64,000 nucleotides of DNA, from the NCBI GenBank assembly GCA_964389685.1, contig CAYMFM010000015.1, positions 1-64,000 of the forward strand. Direction: 5' to 3'. The translations under genes were made by a program, and so were the position numbers. This DNA is from G020353115 sp964389685. Lineage in GTDB: Bacteria > Bacteroidota > Bacteroidia > Bacteroidales > VadinHA17. Of this stretch, positions 1-8,285 are shown piece by piece (positions within the stretch are counted from its first letter, which is position 1; each line of letters opens with the position of its first letter). Under the pieces are notes generated by a model that searched no databases, was not told the origin of the DNA, and saw only the letters and a list, made by a program, of their open reading frames with translations.

Positions 1-1
1 G

Positions 2-97
2 AACAATTTTCTGGAAACCGACAAAGCATCTGCTCCCTTCTGGGGATTCATTGCCGTGCTTGTTGCGCTGGACCTAAGAAGCAGAAGCAGGGAATAG
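2..97 (+). CDS. 3' end of an unidentified gene (partial)
   Basis: An open frame enters from the left edge and ends at a TAG at 95-97, giving a 31-residue tail. The tail has a short hydrophobic stretch (FWGFIAVLVALDL) followed by a basic end (RSRSRE), which would suit the last membrane helix and cytoplasmic end of an integral membrane protein. Nothing more can be said about its family from so short a piece. It could also be a chance open frame. Confidence 0.4.
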   Translation, partial: NNFLETDKASAPFWGFIAVLVALDLRSRSRE

Positions 98-112
98 GAT
101 AAAACGGAAATT

Positions 113-202
113 GTTAACCCGAATTATTCATGCATTCAGCATGAATAATGACGATACATAATTGAAATCTATTGATTATCAATTATATATGTCAGGGTTA
201 AC
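113..202 (+). repeat. 90-bp structured repeat, copy L
   Basis: The unit is bounded by GTTAACCC (113-120) and GGGTTAAC (195-202). It contains a hairpin with an 11-bp stem (ATTATTCATGC / GCATGAATAAT, loop ATTCA) and a second inverted repeat (ATAATTGA / TCAATTAT). A second copy lies in opposite orientation at 56409-56498. The two copies match at 85 of 90 positions, and all five differences fall in the hairpin loop, where one copy is the exact reverse complement of the other. This looks like a small non-autonomous repeat or structured intergenic element. It lies in the leader region of the methyltransferase gene that follows. Confidence 0.9.
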
Positions 203-231
203 TCACGGGTATAACTCTCTATCCATGCACC

Positions 232-1044
232 ATGAGTCTACGGTCAATTAAAAAAAACTGGGAAGGGCTGGCAGGAAAGGATCCGTTTTGGGCAATATGC
301 ACACACCCAGGGAAAAAGGGTGGAAAATGGAACGAAAAGGATTTTTTTCAAACCGGAGAAACAGAAATAAACCGGTTGTTTGATTACCTGAAATCCAGGC
401 AAATCAAACCTCCTGACAATGAGCTGGTTCTGGAATTTGGTTGTGGTGTGGGACGATTGTTACGTGCTCTTTATCCGCACTTTCATTCCCTCTGTGGTGT
501 GGATGTTTCACGAACCATGATAGAAAAGGCAGAAGCGCTGAACCGGGAATACCTCGACAAGATCTCATTTCAAACCCTTCAGAACTCCCCGGGGTCTCTT
601 TTTGATCCGGGTTCCGTTAGCCTGGTGATCAGCCTGATCGTTTTTCAGCATATCCCCCAAAACCATTCCTCCCGTTACATGGCTGAGCTTTTGCAGCTGT
701 TGAAACCGGAAGGAATCTTTATTTTCCAGCTGATAACCAAAGATGTAAGATCCCTGAAATGGGTTAAAAAAATACGATCCTTTATCCGGATCAGGGAACG
801 ATTGGCAATGCTCGGTATTGGAGATCATTTTCAGATGGAGATGCATGTGCTGGACAAGCTGAAAGTTTGCCAAATGATCAGGGAAAACGGTGCTGAGATA
901 CTTGATATCTGCATAACCAATCACTCCGACCCTGCCTATGACGGCAACCTGAAGTTCATTGATGAGAAGGATAGTATTGATTATGTCAGCACCTTGTTTA
1001 TCGTGCGGAAGATAGCTGGAGAATCCTCGAATATTGAAGATTAA
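232..1044 (+). CDS. class I SAM-dependent methyltransferase
   Basis: The 270-residue protein carries a clear motif I for S-adenosylmethionine binding (LEFGCGVGRLLRAL, about residues 67-80), followed by an acidic strand end (GVDVS) and a motif-IV-like region (VISLIVFQHIP). The fold is the Rossmann-type class I methyltransferase. The N-terminus (NWEGLAGKDPFWAI) resembles small methyltransferases found near polysaccharide and surface-glycan genes, but the substrate cannot be read from the sequence. The gene stands alone between the repeat at 113-202 and a convergent phosphatase gene 27 bp downstream. Confidence 0.85.
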   Translation: MSLRSIKKNWEGLAGKDPFWAICTHPGKKGGKWNEKDFFQTGETEINRLFDYLKSRQIKPPDNELVLEFGCGVGRLLRALYPHFHSLCGVDVSRTMIEKAEALNREYLDKISFQTLQNSPGSLFDPGSVSLVISLIVFQHIPQNHSSRYMAELLQLLKPEGIFIFQLITKDVRSLKWVKKIRSFIRIRERLAMLGIGDHFQMEMHVLDKLKVCQMIRENGAEILDICITNHSDPAYDGNLKFIDEKDSIDYVSTLFIVRKIAGESSNIED

Positions 1045-1071
1045 TTCAGCGGTAGAGCGTGAAAGCTGAAA

Positions 1072-2301
1072 TCAAAAGAATTCAACACCAATGATTGACA
1101 CATCGTCAAACAGGCGGTCATTTCCTGATTTGATGTTTTGTTTCTGGATCAGTTGATTGATGTTTTCACCGATCGCATTGCGATTGGCAAGGAATGCAGC
1201 AATGGTTTTTGTGCCAATCTCTTCCCCATTCTCATCCGGTAATTCAGATAGCCCGTCTGTATAACAGATTATTTTGGATCTCTCCTTCAGGGTGAATGAA
1301 CCACCATTAATCACGGGAATGTGATCAATCATACCAATACCAACACAACTGGCATCAAAAAGGTGTGTTGTTCTGGATTCGGTTTCATACAGTATCGGAG
1401 GGTTGTGCGCTGCATTAACATATTCAAGGACTTTAGTCCGGGAGTTGTATTTCGCAATAAAGAGGGTAATGAATTTTTCTCCGGCAGCACTGCTGATCAC
1501 GCGTTCATTTAGTTTTTCCACCAGTAATTCGAGGGATATTTCAGGTGTAAACAGAGCCCTCAGGTTTGCCTGAAAGTTTGACATGAGCAGGGCTGCAGAG
1601 ATTCCTTTTCCCGACACATCTGCAATACAAAATCCCAACTCCTCAGGATTTAAGAGGATACAGTCATAATAATCCCCCCCCACATCGTAATGGGGATGGT
1701 AAAACCCGGTAACGAATACCTGGTCATTCTGAGGGAGTGTCTGGTTATCCGGGATCAGCATATTTTGCATTTTCGATGCCAGTTCAAGCTCTTTTTTTAT
1801 TGCTTCCTGTCGCAGGCTCTCCTTGAAAAACCGGATGTTTTCAATAGCAACCAGGATAATGTTGGAAAGGGTCTGGATGAAGTTCAAGTGTTTAATGGTA
1901 GGACTAACTCCTTCCCCTTCCTCTTCAATATCACCGATCAACACAAAAGCAAGAGGAGCGTTGTTGTTATGGACGGGAATGATGATGTCAAAAGGTCGAA
2001 GCTTATTTTCTTTTTCTGAAGGAACAAATGTTATCTCTTTATACTGGAGGAGGTCCTCTTCCACATTAATCTCGTTTGCCGCCTGAGGCGGACAGCCAGA
2101 ATTCAGGATACACTCCCACTCAACTCCGAATTTATAAATCAGGATTTTTCCAATGACCAGATCTCTCCGCAGGATCTCTTCATATCTCTTCAATAACTCC
2201 TCTACAGACAAGTTTTCATTAATTGCCTGTGTAATTACCAGTAAAGAATTCAGCTTGAATTTAGATACCTGCAGCCTTTTTTTTGAACTTTTTTCAGCCA
2301 T
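1072..2301 (-). CDS. RsbU/SpoIIE-type PP2C serine phosphatase with N-terminal sensor region
   Basis: The protein has 409 residues. The C-terminal half is a SpoIIE/RsbU-type PP2C phosphatase: an entry helix (LASKMQNMLIP), metal-binding Asp motifs (GGDYYD and ADVSGKG), CYTDGLSEL, and a final DDVSIIGVEF. The N-terminal ~150 residues look GAF-like and probably sense a signal. Such enzymes dephosphorylate an STAS or SiaC-type phosphoprotein in partner-switching control. No kinase or antagonist lies beside it. A DUF1987/SiaC-type protein is encoded at 44648 in this window, but a link is only a guess. It follows the EF-P gene by 47 bp on the same strand, so co-transcription is possible. Confidence 0.85.
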   Translation of the reverse strand: MAEKSSKKRLQVSKFKLNSLLVITQAINENLSVEELLKRYEEILRRDLVIGKILIYKFGVEWECILNSGCPPQAANEINVEEDLLQYKEITFVPSEKENKLRPFDIIIPVHNNNAPLAFVLIGDIEEEGEGVSPTIKHLNFIQTLSNIILVAIENIRFFKESLRQEAIKKELELASKMQNMLIPDNQTLPQNDQVFVTGFYHPHYDVGGDYYDCILLNPEELGFCIADVSGKGISAALLMSNFQANLRALFTPEISLELLVEKLNERVISSAAGEKFITLFIAKYNSRTKVLEYVNAAHNPPILYETESRTTHLFDASCVGIGMIDHIPVINGGSFTLKERSKIICYTDGLSELPDENGEEIGTKTIAAFLANRNAIGENINQLIQKQNIKSGNDRLFDDVSIIGVEFF

Positions 2302-2348
2302 TCTTCCGGATAAATTTGAGCCTGTTCGCAGTTCTGATAACTATGGAG

Positions 2349-2915
2349 TTATTTTATCCTTTCAGAATAGGATTGGTCTCGTGTGTCGATCTTTATTTTA
2401 TCACCGGTGTTAATAAACAGCGGAACAGAGACAGTGGCACCGGTTTCAACCGTTGCCGGTTTCATCGAAGAGGTTGAGGTGGTATCTCCCCGAACACCCG
2501 GTTCAGTATAGGTTACCGCGAGAACAACAAATGGTGGTAACTCAACGGAGATGGGTGTTTCCGTTTCTGCATGATAAACGATTTCGACCTCCTGACCCTC
2601 TTTTACCAGCTGGGGCAGAGCGATAAATTTCTCTTCCAGCGCAACCTGTTCAAAGGTTTCACTATGCATGAAATGATAACCCATATCATCTTTATAAAGA
2701 AATTGATAGGGCCTTCTTTCTATCCTTGCTACATTCACCTTTACCCCTGCCGTAAAGGTATTGTCGATCACTTTTCCTGTGGTTATACTTTTAAGCTTAG
2801 TCCTGACAAAAGCTGGTCCCTTGCCCGGTTTTACATGTTGAAATTGGACAATGGTGTACAGGTCATCATTGAATTCCAAGCATAAGCCATTCCTGAAATC
2901 TGCTGTCGTAGCCAT
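2349..2915 (-). CDS. efp: translation elongation factor P
   Basis: EF-P binds the ribosome between the P and E sites and relieves stalling at polyproline. All three domains are visible: the N-terminal KOW-like domain, the OB domain with VKEGQEVEIVYHAET, and the C-terminal OB domain ending GDKIKIDTRDQSYSERIK. The modification loop reads HVKPGKGPAF, so the tip Lys is kept. An upstream in-frame ATG three codons earlier (2924) exists, but MATTADFRNG is the family's normal start, so 2915 is preferred. A -7 promoter box lies just upstream at 2941-2948. The length (about 188 residues) is normal. Confidence 0.97.
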   Translation of the reverse strand: MATTADFRNGLCLEFNDDLYTIVQFQHVKPGKGPAFVRTKLKSITTGKVIDNTFTAGVKVNVARIERRPYQFLYKDDMGYHFMHSETFEQVALEEKFIALPQLVKEGQEVEIVYHAETETPISVELPPFVVLAVTYTEPGVRGDTTSTSSMKPATVETGATVSVPLFINTGDKIKIDTRDQSYSERIK

Positions 2916-2940
2916 ACATTGCATTTGGATATATTCGTTA

Positions 2941-2948
2941 CAAAAATA
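2941..2948 (-). promoter_or_regulatory. -7 promoter box of efp
   Basis: The minus strand reads TATTTTTG here, a perfect match to the Bacteroidota -7 element TAnnTTTG. Transcription would begin near 2935, leaving a short leader before the chosen ATG at 2915. No convincing -33 TTTG was seen. Confidence 0.5.
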
Positions 2949-2988
2949 GCGTTATTGATTGAAATAACGAATAATAGGGTAAGGAAAC

Positions 2989-3783
2989 TCATTTTTGTAA
3001 ACTCTTGAATTCATGGCGAAGGCCGGTATAAGCAATCAGGTCTATCTGGATTGAACCGACAAAGAGTTCAAAACGGATTTTAACGGGAAGAAAATTATCA
3101 TCTCGTGAGAACCAGATAGACATATCCTCTTCTGTTTTGAACAGCCTCCCAACTTCCGTAACCGGGTTAAACTTGAAGCATTCCACCTTACCGATTTTTG
3201 TTTTTATGGTCTCTTTTCCCACGTATCGAATTTTAAGGGGGAATAATTCATCGGTGAAGTAGGTACTGATCTCAATAATTTCTCCCTTCTTTAGTTCTCC
3301 CGGGAGGTAATATTTTCTGAAATAGTAAAAAGCAGACAGGATATCGTGTATGTTCTTTTCTACGGTAAGCATTCCGGAAGCCTGGCTGAATAGAATTGTT
3401 GAATCAGACCTTGTCTCCCGGTCAAAAGTTACCTCATTGTACCGTTTATACCTCCCCTCAATGATATTCCGTATAGCTTTCAGTGGCAGATCGGTTTCGG
3501 GGTCGATATAACTTTCGTATTTATCCCTCACCTTGAAGAGCACATCAGCTAATCCGGTAGTCCATCCGGAGATAACCAGGTGGTGTACATTTTTCCCGAT
3601 AAGGGTATCGCTTTCCATATAAAGGATGGCATTTCCACCATGGATGAGTCCGTAATGGATCAGATAACTCAACCGCTCACCGGGCTGGTAAGGGGAAAAT
3701 TCAACATGCTCCTCCTGAGCGCTAATGGGGAAAGAGATCAGGTAAAGGAGAAGACTTAGAACGATATGATTACACTGCTTCAT
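2989..3783 (-). CDS. DUF3108 domain periplasmic protein
   Basis: The 264-residue protein has a Sec signal peptide (MKQCNHIVLSLLLYLISFPISAQ) and then a DUF3108 domain: YQPGERLSYLIHYGLIHGG near the start, and FKPVTEVGR-like and EDMSIWFSRDDNFLPVKI segments toward the end. The family is a periplasmic or outer-membrane-associated beta-rich protein of uncertain function, common in Bacteroidota and Proteobacteria. It is transcribed away from efp's promoter side and may share a transcript with tsaB upstream (62-bp gap). Confidence 0.8.
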   Translation of the reverse strand: MKQCNHIVLSLLLYLISFPISAQEEHVEFSPYQPGERLSYLIHYGLIHGGNAILYMESDTLIGKNVHHLVISGWTTGLADVLFKVRDKYESYIDPETDLPLKAIRNIIEGRYKRYNEVTFDRETRSDSTILFSQASGMLTVEKNIHDILSAFYYFRKYYLPGELKKGEIIEISTYFTDELFPLKIRYVGKETIKTKIGKVECFKFNPVTEVGRLFKTEEDMSIWFSRDDNFLPVKIRFELFVGSIQIDLIAYTGLRHEFKSLQK

Positions 3784-3845
3784 AATCCAACTAAAACAAA
3801 AACTTTACCATTTCGTCAGTTATTGTGATGAACGATACGATAATT

Positions 3846-4559
3846 TTATGTAACGATATTTTTCCTGGGGATGGTGGCAATGAAATCCTTCAGATAAAAT
3901 GGCTCAAAATAAGCAACATTCTCAAACTTTTGCCGATGAAATTTCTCTTCTGAAAAAGGGGTCAAATATTCGGCAGAAGGAAAGAAATCGTCGATAAAGG
4001 AGGCATTGGGGTGATTCAGTACTGTTTTGCATTTTTCTGCACCCGTGCCAAAGAAAAGCACTTTTCTCCGGGATAGGATATCCTGAAATGATCGGGAATC
4101 GATGATTTCAGCGTTGATTTTACGCTGCTGCTGCATATGGACATCAAAAAAAGCTGAATATACCTCCATCCTTCGTGCGTCGATCATGGGACACAACCAG
4201 GTGTCAGGATCAATGGATTGCGAATCCCCGTGGTCAAGATTTTTCATCACGCCATAGGCCATAGCCTGCAGGGTGTCAACTGCGATCAGGGGTTTATTCA
4301 GTGCAAAAGCAATGCCCTTCGCAGTTGATATCCCGATACGTAATCCCGTATAGGAACCGGGTCCACGACTAACGGCAACGGCATCCATTTCGGATTTTCT
4401 GATCGAGTTTTTCTTGAAAATCTCATGAATGAAGGGTGCCAGAAGGGATGCATGAGATTTGTCTTTTCTGCTTTCCAGAATCCCGATGATTTTAGAATCC
4501 TGACTGATAGCAACTGAACATACAGGAGTAGCTGTTTCAATGTTCAGGATGAGTGCCAT
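3846..4559 (-). CDS. tsaB: tRNA threonylcarbamoyladenosine biosynthesis protein TsaB
   Basis: TsaB is the non-catalytic partner of TsaD in making t6A37 on ANN-decoding tRNAs. The 237-residue protein starts with the ASKHA-type strand ILNIETATPVCSVAIS and has the signature SRGPGSYTGLRIGISTAKG around residues 63-82. The length is normal for the family. It lies on the minus strand downstream of an efflux adaptor gene (38-bp gap); the grouping with efflux genes appears incidental. Confidence 0.93.
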   Translation of the reverse strand: MALILNIETATPVCSVAISQDSKIIGILESRKDKSHASLLAPFIHEIFKKNSIRKSEMDAVAVSRGPGSYTGLRIGISTAKGIAFALNKPLIAVDTLQAMAYGVMKNLDHGDSQSIDPDTWLCPMIDARRMEVYSAFFDVHMQQQRKINAEIIDSRSFQDILSRRKVLFFGTGAEKCKTVLNHPNASFIDDFFPSAEYLTPFSEEKFHRQKFENVAYFEPFYLKDFIATIPRKNIVT

Positions 4560-4597
4560 TTCATGCGATACTTTAGGCTGAAGTTGCGAGAGATTGT

Positions 4598-5878
4598 TTA
4601 TTTACCCTCTTCCTCAAATAGTTTTTCTTTTGTAACGATTTCGATTATTGTACTGTCCTGAAGTTTTCGTGAAATGGCGCTATAGGGTGCCACAACGACC
4701 TCTTCATCCAGGGTTAATCCGGACTCTATCTCGATGAAGTTGTTATCCTGTATTCCCGTTTTAACTTCACGTAAACGAACCATCTCTCCAGAGACGATAA
4801 AAACCACAACTTTTGGGTCCTCATCCGCCAGAATGATACCCTCTTCATCGCGTTGTGCCGCTGCTGTATCCAGGCGGATGGTTACAGCCTGGATAGGAAT
4901 TGAAAGAACATCTGTTCTTGTTTCCGTTTGAATATCTACGGTTGCTGACATGCCGGGACGGAAAGGATTGGGGCTTCTCTGTGTAATCAGGTGGTGATAG
5001 GATGCTTGTAGCAGTAGCACTTTCACATCAAAGGTGGTAACCTGGTCAATAGAGATACCGGTTGAGGTAGCGGAATTGGCGATTTCAGTGACAATCCCCT
5101 TGAATTTTTCATCCAGATAGGCATCCACTTCGATGATGGCTGTATCACCATTCTTCACGCGGATAATATCGTTTTCATTCACTTCCACCAGCACTTCCAT
5201 CCGGGAAAGATCGGCTATACGCATCAGCTCGGTTCCGGTCATCATCTGGGTACCAAGGACCCGTTCTCCCAGTTCAACATTGAGCATGGAAACGGTTCCG
5301 CTTATTGGAGCATAGATGGTCGTTTTTATCAGGTTCTCCTGTGCTTCACTTAAGGTGGCTTCTGCGCTTTTTACTGAAAAGGATGCTGCATTACGGTCGG
5401 CAAGAGCCATCTTATATGTTGCTTCTGAAGTTTCGAAATCTGATCTGGAAATGGTTTGTTGTTCCCACAATTTCTTATTTCTCTCGTACGATAACTGGCT
5501 TTGTATATACTGGGCTTCAGCCTGCTCAAGCCTTGCTTTTGAAGAATTGAGGGCTGCCCTTGCCCGGTTCACAGCCGAAACATAAATATCGGGTTTAATC
5601 TTAACCAATAGATCACCCCTGGATACATTGGCACCCTCGTGGGTATGTAGTTCAACAATCTCTCCTGAAACTTCAGGAGTTAATTTGACCTCCGTTTCTG
5701 GCTGGATCTTTCCATTGGCAGTAATGGTTTCAGTAATTGTACGGTTTCCCCCCTTTTCCACAGCTACCTCAACAACCTCCTCTTTCCCAAACCAGCCAAA
5801 TCGTTTTCCAACAATAGCCAGGATGATTGCCAGGAGTGTGATAGCAATAACTATTCTGAAAAGTTTCTTGTTCTTCAT
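4598..5878 (-). CDS. efflux RND/ABC periplasmic adaptor subunit (HlyD/MacA family)
   Basis: The 426-residue protein has an N-terminal membrane anchor (residues ~8-28), a biotinyl-lipoyl half motif (EIVELHTHEGANVSRGDLLV), a long helical hairpin (about residues 105-190, rich in Ala, Glu and Gln), the second lipoyl half (TTIYAPISGTVSMLNVELG) and beta-barrel plus membrane-proximal domains. It links an inner-membrane pump to a TolC channel. The TolC-type gene is directly upstream (38-bp gap), forming a two-gene unit. No RND or ABC pump gene is adjacent, so the pump must be encoded elsewhere. Confidence 0.9.
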   Translation of the reverse strand: MKNKKLFRIVIAITLLAIILAIVGKRFGWFGKEEVVEVAVEKGGNRTITETITANGKIQPETEVKLTPEVSGEIVELHTHEGANVSRGDLLVKIKPDIYVSAVNRARAALNSSKARLEQAEAQYIQSQLSYERNKKLWEQQTISRSDFETSEATYKMALADRNAASFSVKSAEATLSEAQENLIKTTIYAPISGTVSMLNVELGERVLGTQMMTGTELMRIADLSRMEVLVEVNENDIIRVKNGDTAIIEVDAYLDEKFKGIVTEIANSATSTGISIDQVTTFDVKVLLLQASYHHLITQRSPNPFRPGMSATVDIQTETRTDVLSIPIQAVTIRLDTAAAQRDEEGIILADEDPKVVVFIVSGEMVRLREVKTGIQDNNFIEIESGLTLDEEVVVAPYSAISRKLQDSTIIEIVTKEKLFEEEGK

Positions 5879-5916
5879 GGATGCTCGGTATTATAGTTTC
5901 TTACTTGGATTAATCA

Positions 5917-7365
5917 TTATAAACTCAACGGGTTCCCCCGATAAAATTCAAGAACTTTGGTTTTAAAGATATACTCATACTTCGATTGCAGAAGATCTGA
6001 CTGTGTACTGGTAAGCTGGTTTTTGGCTGTATTGTAATCAACGGAAGTAACCATGCCAATATTGAATTTCTGTTCCGTGTACCGGAACGATTCTTCCATG
6101 AAAGAGACCGCCTTTTCTGAAGCCCTGTATTTTTTCAGTGAAGCAACCGCATCCGCATAAGCCTGCTGGATCTCCTTGTAAAGCATGTTCCTGGTGTATT
6201 CAAGATTATACTTTGAATTGAGTACAGAGATCTTTGCATTACTGATCGCGGTGTTGGTTTGCCAGCCATTAAAAATTGGGATGGTAAGATTGAACTGTAC
6301 CCCGTAGGTTGCATTATCGGTGAATTGATTACCAAACGGATAATTTTCCGAAATCACCAATGGTTGGGGAAAGGTGTAGACCGTTTCTCCGGTTCCTTCC
6401 ACCGTTCCGATAGGTAACGGATCGGAAGTTTCTCCCGGCACAAGGGAGTATTTTTTCAGGATATTGGAATAGCGTGTTCCATAGGAACCGGAAAGTGAGA
6501 GTCGCGGGCTTCTGGCACCCCGGGCAATATCGAGACCGATCTCCGAGCTTTTCAGCTGGTAGTCGGCACTTTTCACCTGGGGCAGAATTCTCTCGGCATC
6601 GGAAAAGATCTCATTAACCGATTCGAGCAGGAATTTCTCTTCCGGTAGCGGAAGATCGGGTATCTCAATCTGAAAATTGCCCACTGAATCGAGTTCCAGC
6701 AGCTGGGTCAGGGTGAGGTAAGAGATATCGAGCTGGTTTGAGATATTCACCTGCTGCAACTCCTCTGCGGCTGCCTGAGCCTGGATCTCCAGTAAACTAC
6801 CCTGGGCAAGGCTGCCTGCTTCAACCAGCTGCCGGGTTCGCTCAATTTGTAAATTGGTAATCTCAAGCTGGCTGTTTGTGACCTCCAGCAATTCTATGTT
6901 TAACAGGATCTGAAGATAGGCTAATGCAATACTTAATGAAATATCGTTCTTGATTTTATCAACGTCCTCAAGACTTGCCATGAGGTTATATTGGTTCAGC
7001 TTAATGGTATTCAGCGTTTGAAGACCATTAAACAACGTAACCGAACTGCTGACATAGATGTTATCAGACATCACGGTTTGATCTTTCGTAAATTCATAGG
7101 TTGTCTCATCCAGTGCTCTTCCAAAAGACCAGGAATGCGAAGCTCCCGCATTCAGATTTGGGAGTACACCAAGTTTTGATTGAAAAAGGATATTGCTATT
7201 AAGATCGGAAGAGAGCTCCATCTGTTTAACCTGTATGTTGTTTTCAATAGCATAAAGGATGCATTTTTCCAAAGGCCAGATCTCTGCCTGCCCAAAGGCA
7301 CTTGTCATCCCGGTTAACCGAATTACAACTAACAAACAGGAGATCAAAAGCTTACTTTTCATCAT
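5917..7365 (-). CDS. TolC-family outer membrane efflux protein
   Basis: The 482-residue protein has a signal peptide ending near FGQA and two repeated OEP units, each with long coiled-coil helices (first unit about residues 30-230, second about 260-480). The typical second-unit phrase TIPIFNGWQTNTAISNAKIS is present. It would form the trimeric outer-membrane channel for the adaptor encoded just downstream. The region between this gene and the divergent metallopeptidase gene (7366-7494) presumably holds promoters for both, but no perfect box was recognised. Confidence 0.9.
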   Translation of the reverse strand: MMKSKLLISCLLVVIRLTGMTSAFGQAEIWPLEKCILYAIENNIQVKQMELSSDLNSNILFQSKLGVLPNLNAGASHSWSFGRALDETTYEFTKDQTVMSDNIYVSSSVTLFNGLQTLNTIKLNQYNLMASLEDVDKIKNDISLSIALAYLQILLNIELLEVTNSQLEITNLQIERTRQLVEAGSLAQGSLLEIQAQAAAEELQQVNISNQLDISYLTLTQLLELDSVGNFQIEIPDLPLPEEKFLLESVNEIFSDAERILPQVKSADYQLKSSEIGLDIARGARSPRLSLSGSYGTRYSNILKKYSLVPGETSDPLPIGTVEGTGETVYTFPQPLVISENYPFGNQFTDNATYGVQFNLTIPIFNGWQTNTAISNAKISVLNSKYNLEYTRNMLYKEIQQAYADAVASLKKYRASEKAVSFMEESFRYTEQKFNIGMVTSVDYNTAKNQLTSTQSDLLQSKYEYIFKTKVLEFYRGNPLSL

Positions 7366-7494
7366 GCTTGGATTTTAAAAAATTAGCGTAAAGATAGGGA
7401 TAAAACGCAATTTGAATTCTTATATTGGATAAAAATTCGACCAATTACGCTTTTTCAAAACAGGTTGGTTCATTTTTTCATGCATGCAAAGTGA

Positions 7495-8238
7495 ATGAGC
7501 TCAGCGGAGTCGCTTGCCATGGAAATTAAAAAAGTAACAGTAACGGATATCGGTGAAATAACCATCCGGTTGAATCCCTGGGTGAAAAGGATCAGTATCC
7601 GGTTAAAACCGGGAGATGGTGTGGTGGTGACAATACCCAGGGGTTTGCCGATTTCACGGGCTCTGAAATTTGTTGATCAAAAAAAATCGTGGATCATCAA
7701 ACACCAGCAGCATTTCAGGCACATGGAGGAGAACAAAACCTTCTTTGATGCGGATTCCGTGCATGCAATCTGTCAACACAAACTGGTTACACTGCAACAT
7801 GCATCGGACCATTTCCGTATAATGATTTCAGTTGGAAGGATTGCTGTTTTTCATCCCGGGAACAGTACCATTTCAGATCACAGGTTCCAGGAAGTGATCC
7901 GGAGAGGAGTAACCGAAGCACTCCGTATTGAAGCAAAGCGATACCTTCCAGGAAGAGTGCATGAGCTGGCAGAGCGCTATGGGTTAACCTATAATAAGGT
8001 GTTCATAAAAAATGCACAAACCCGTTGGGGAAGCTGTTCAAACCATAAAAACATCAACCTGAACCTGCATCTGATGCGGCTTCCAACCCACCTTCGGGAT
8101 TATGTCATTATCCATGAACTAACCCATACCGTTCATCCGAATCACGGGAAGGCATTTTGGAATTTCCTGGATCAATTAACCGGGAATGCACGATCTCTGG
8201 AGAAAGAATTAAAAACATACCAGATACAACTGGTATAG
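7495..8238 (+). CDS. YgjP-like M48-family zinc metallopeptidase (DUF45)
   Basis: The protein has the zincin signature VIIHELTHTVHPNHGKAFW (HELTH, with the third His-containing segment HPNHG), preceded by TRWGSCSNHKNINLNLHL, the hallmark WGSC block of the YgjP/SprT-like DUF45 family. The length of 247 residues is usual. Two starts are possible: ATG at 7495 or ATG at 7519 (MEIKKVTVT). The later one matches the conserved N-terminus better. The cellular substrate is not known. The gene is monocistronic. Confidence 0.88.
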   Translation: MSSAESLAMEIKKVTVTDIGEITIRLNPWVKRISIRLKPGDGVVVTIPRGLPISRALKFVDQKKSWIIKHQQHFRHMEENKTFFDADSVHAICQHKLVTLQHASDHFRIMISVGRIAVFHPGNSTISDHRFQEVIRRGVTEALRIEAKRYLPGRVHELAERYGLTYNKVFIKNAQTRWGSCSNHKNINLNLHLMRLPTHLRDYVIIHELTHTVHPNHGKAFWNFLDQLTGNARSLEKELKTYQIQLV

Positions 8239-8285
8239 TAAACTCAAGTATATATGGTATACGTGGTAGATAATACTGAAAGAAA

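Noticed and set aside
4598..7365. Complete tripartite efflux system
   Set aside because: Only adaptor and TolC genes are present; no RND or ABC pump gene adjoins them. The FtsX-type permease at 19700 is too far away and differs in composition.
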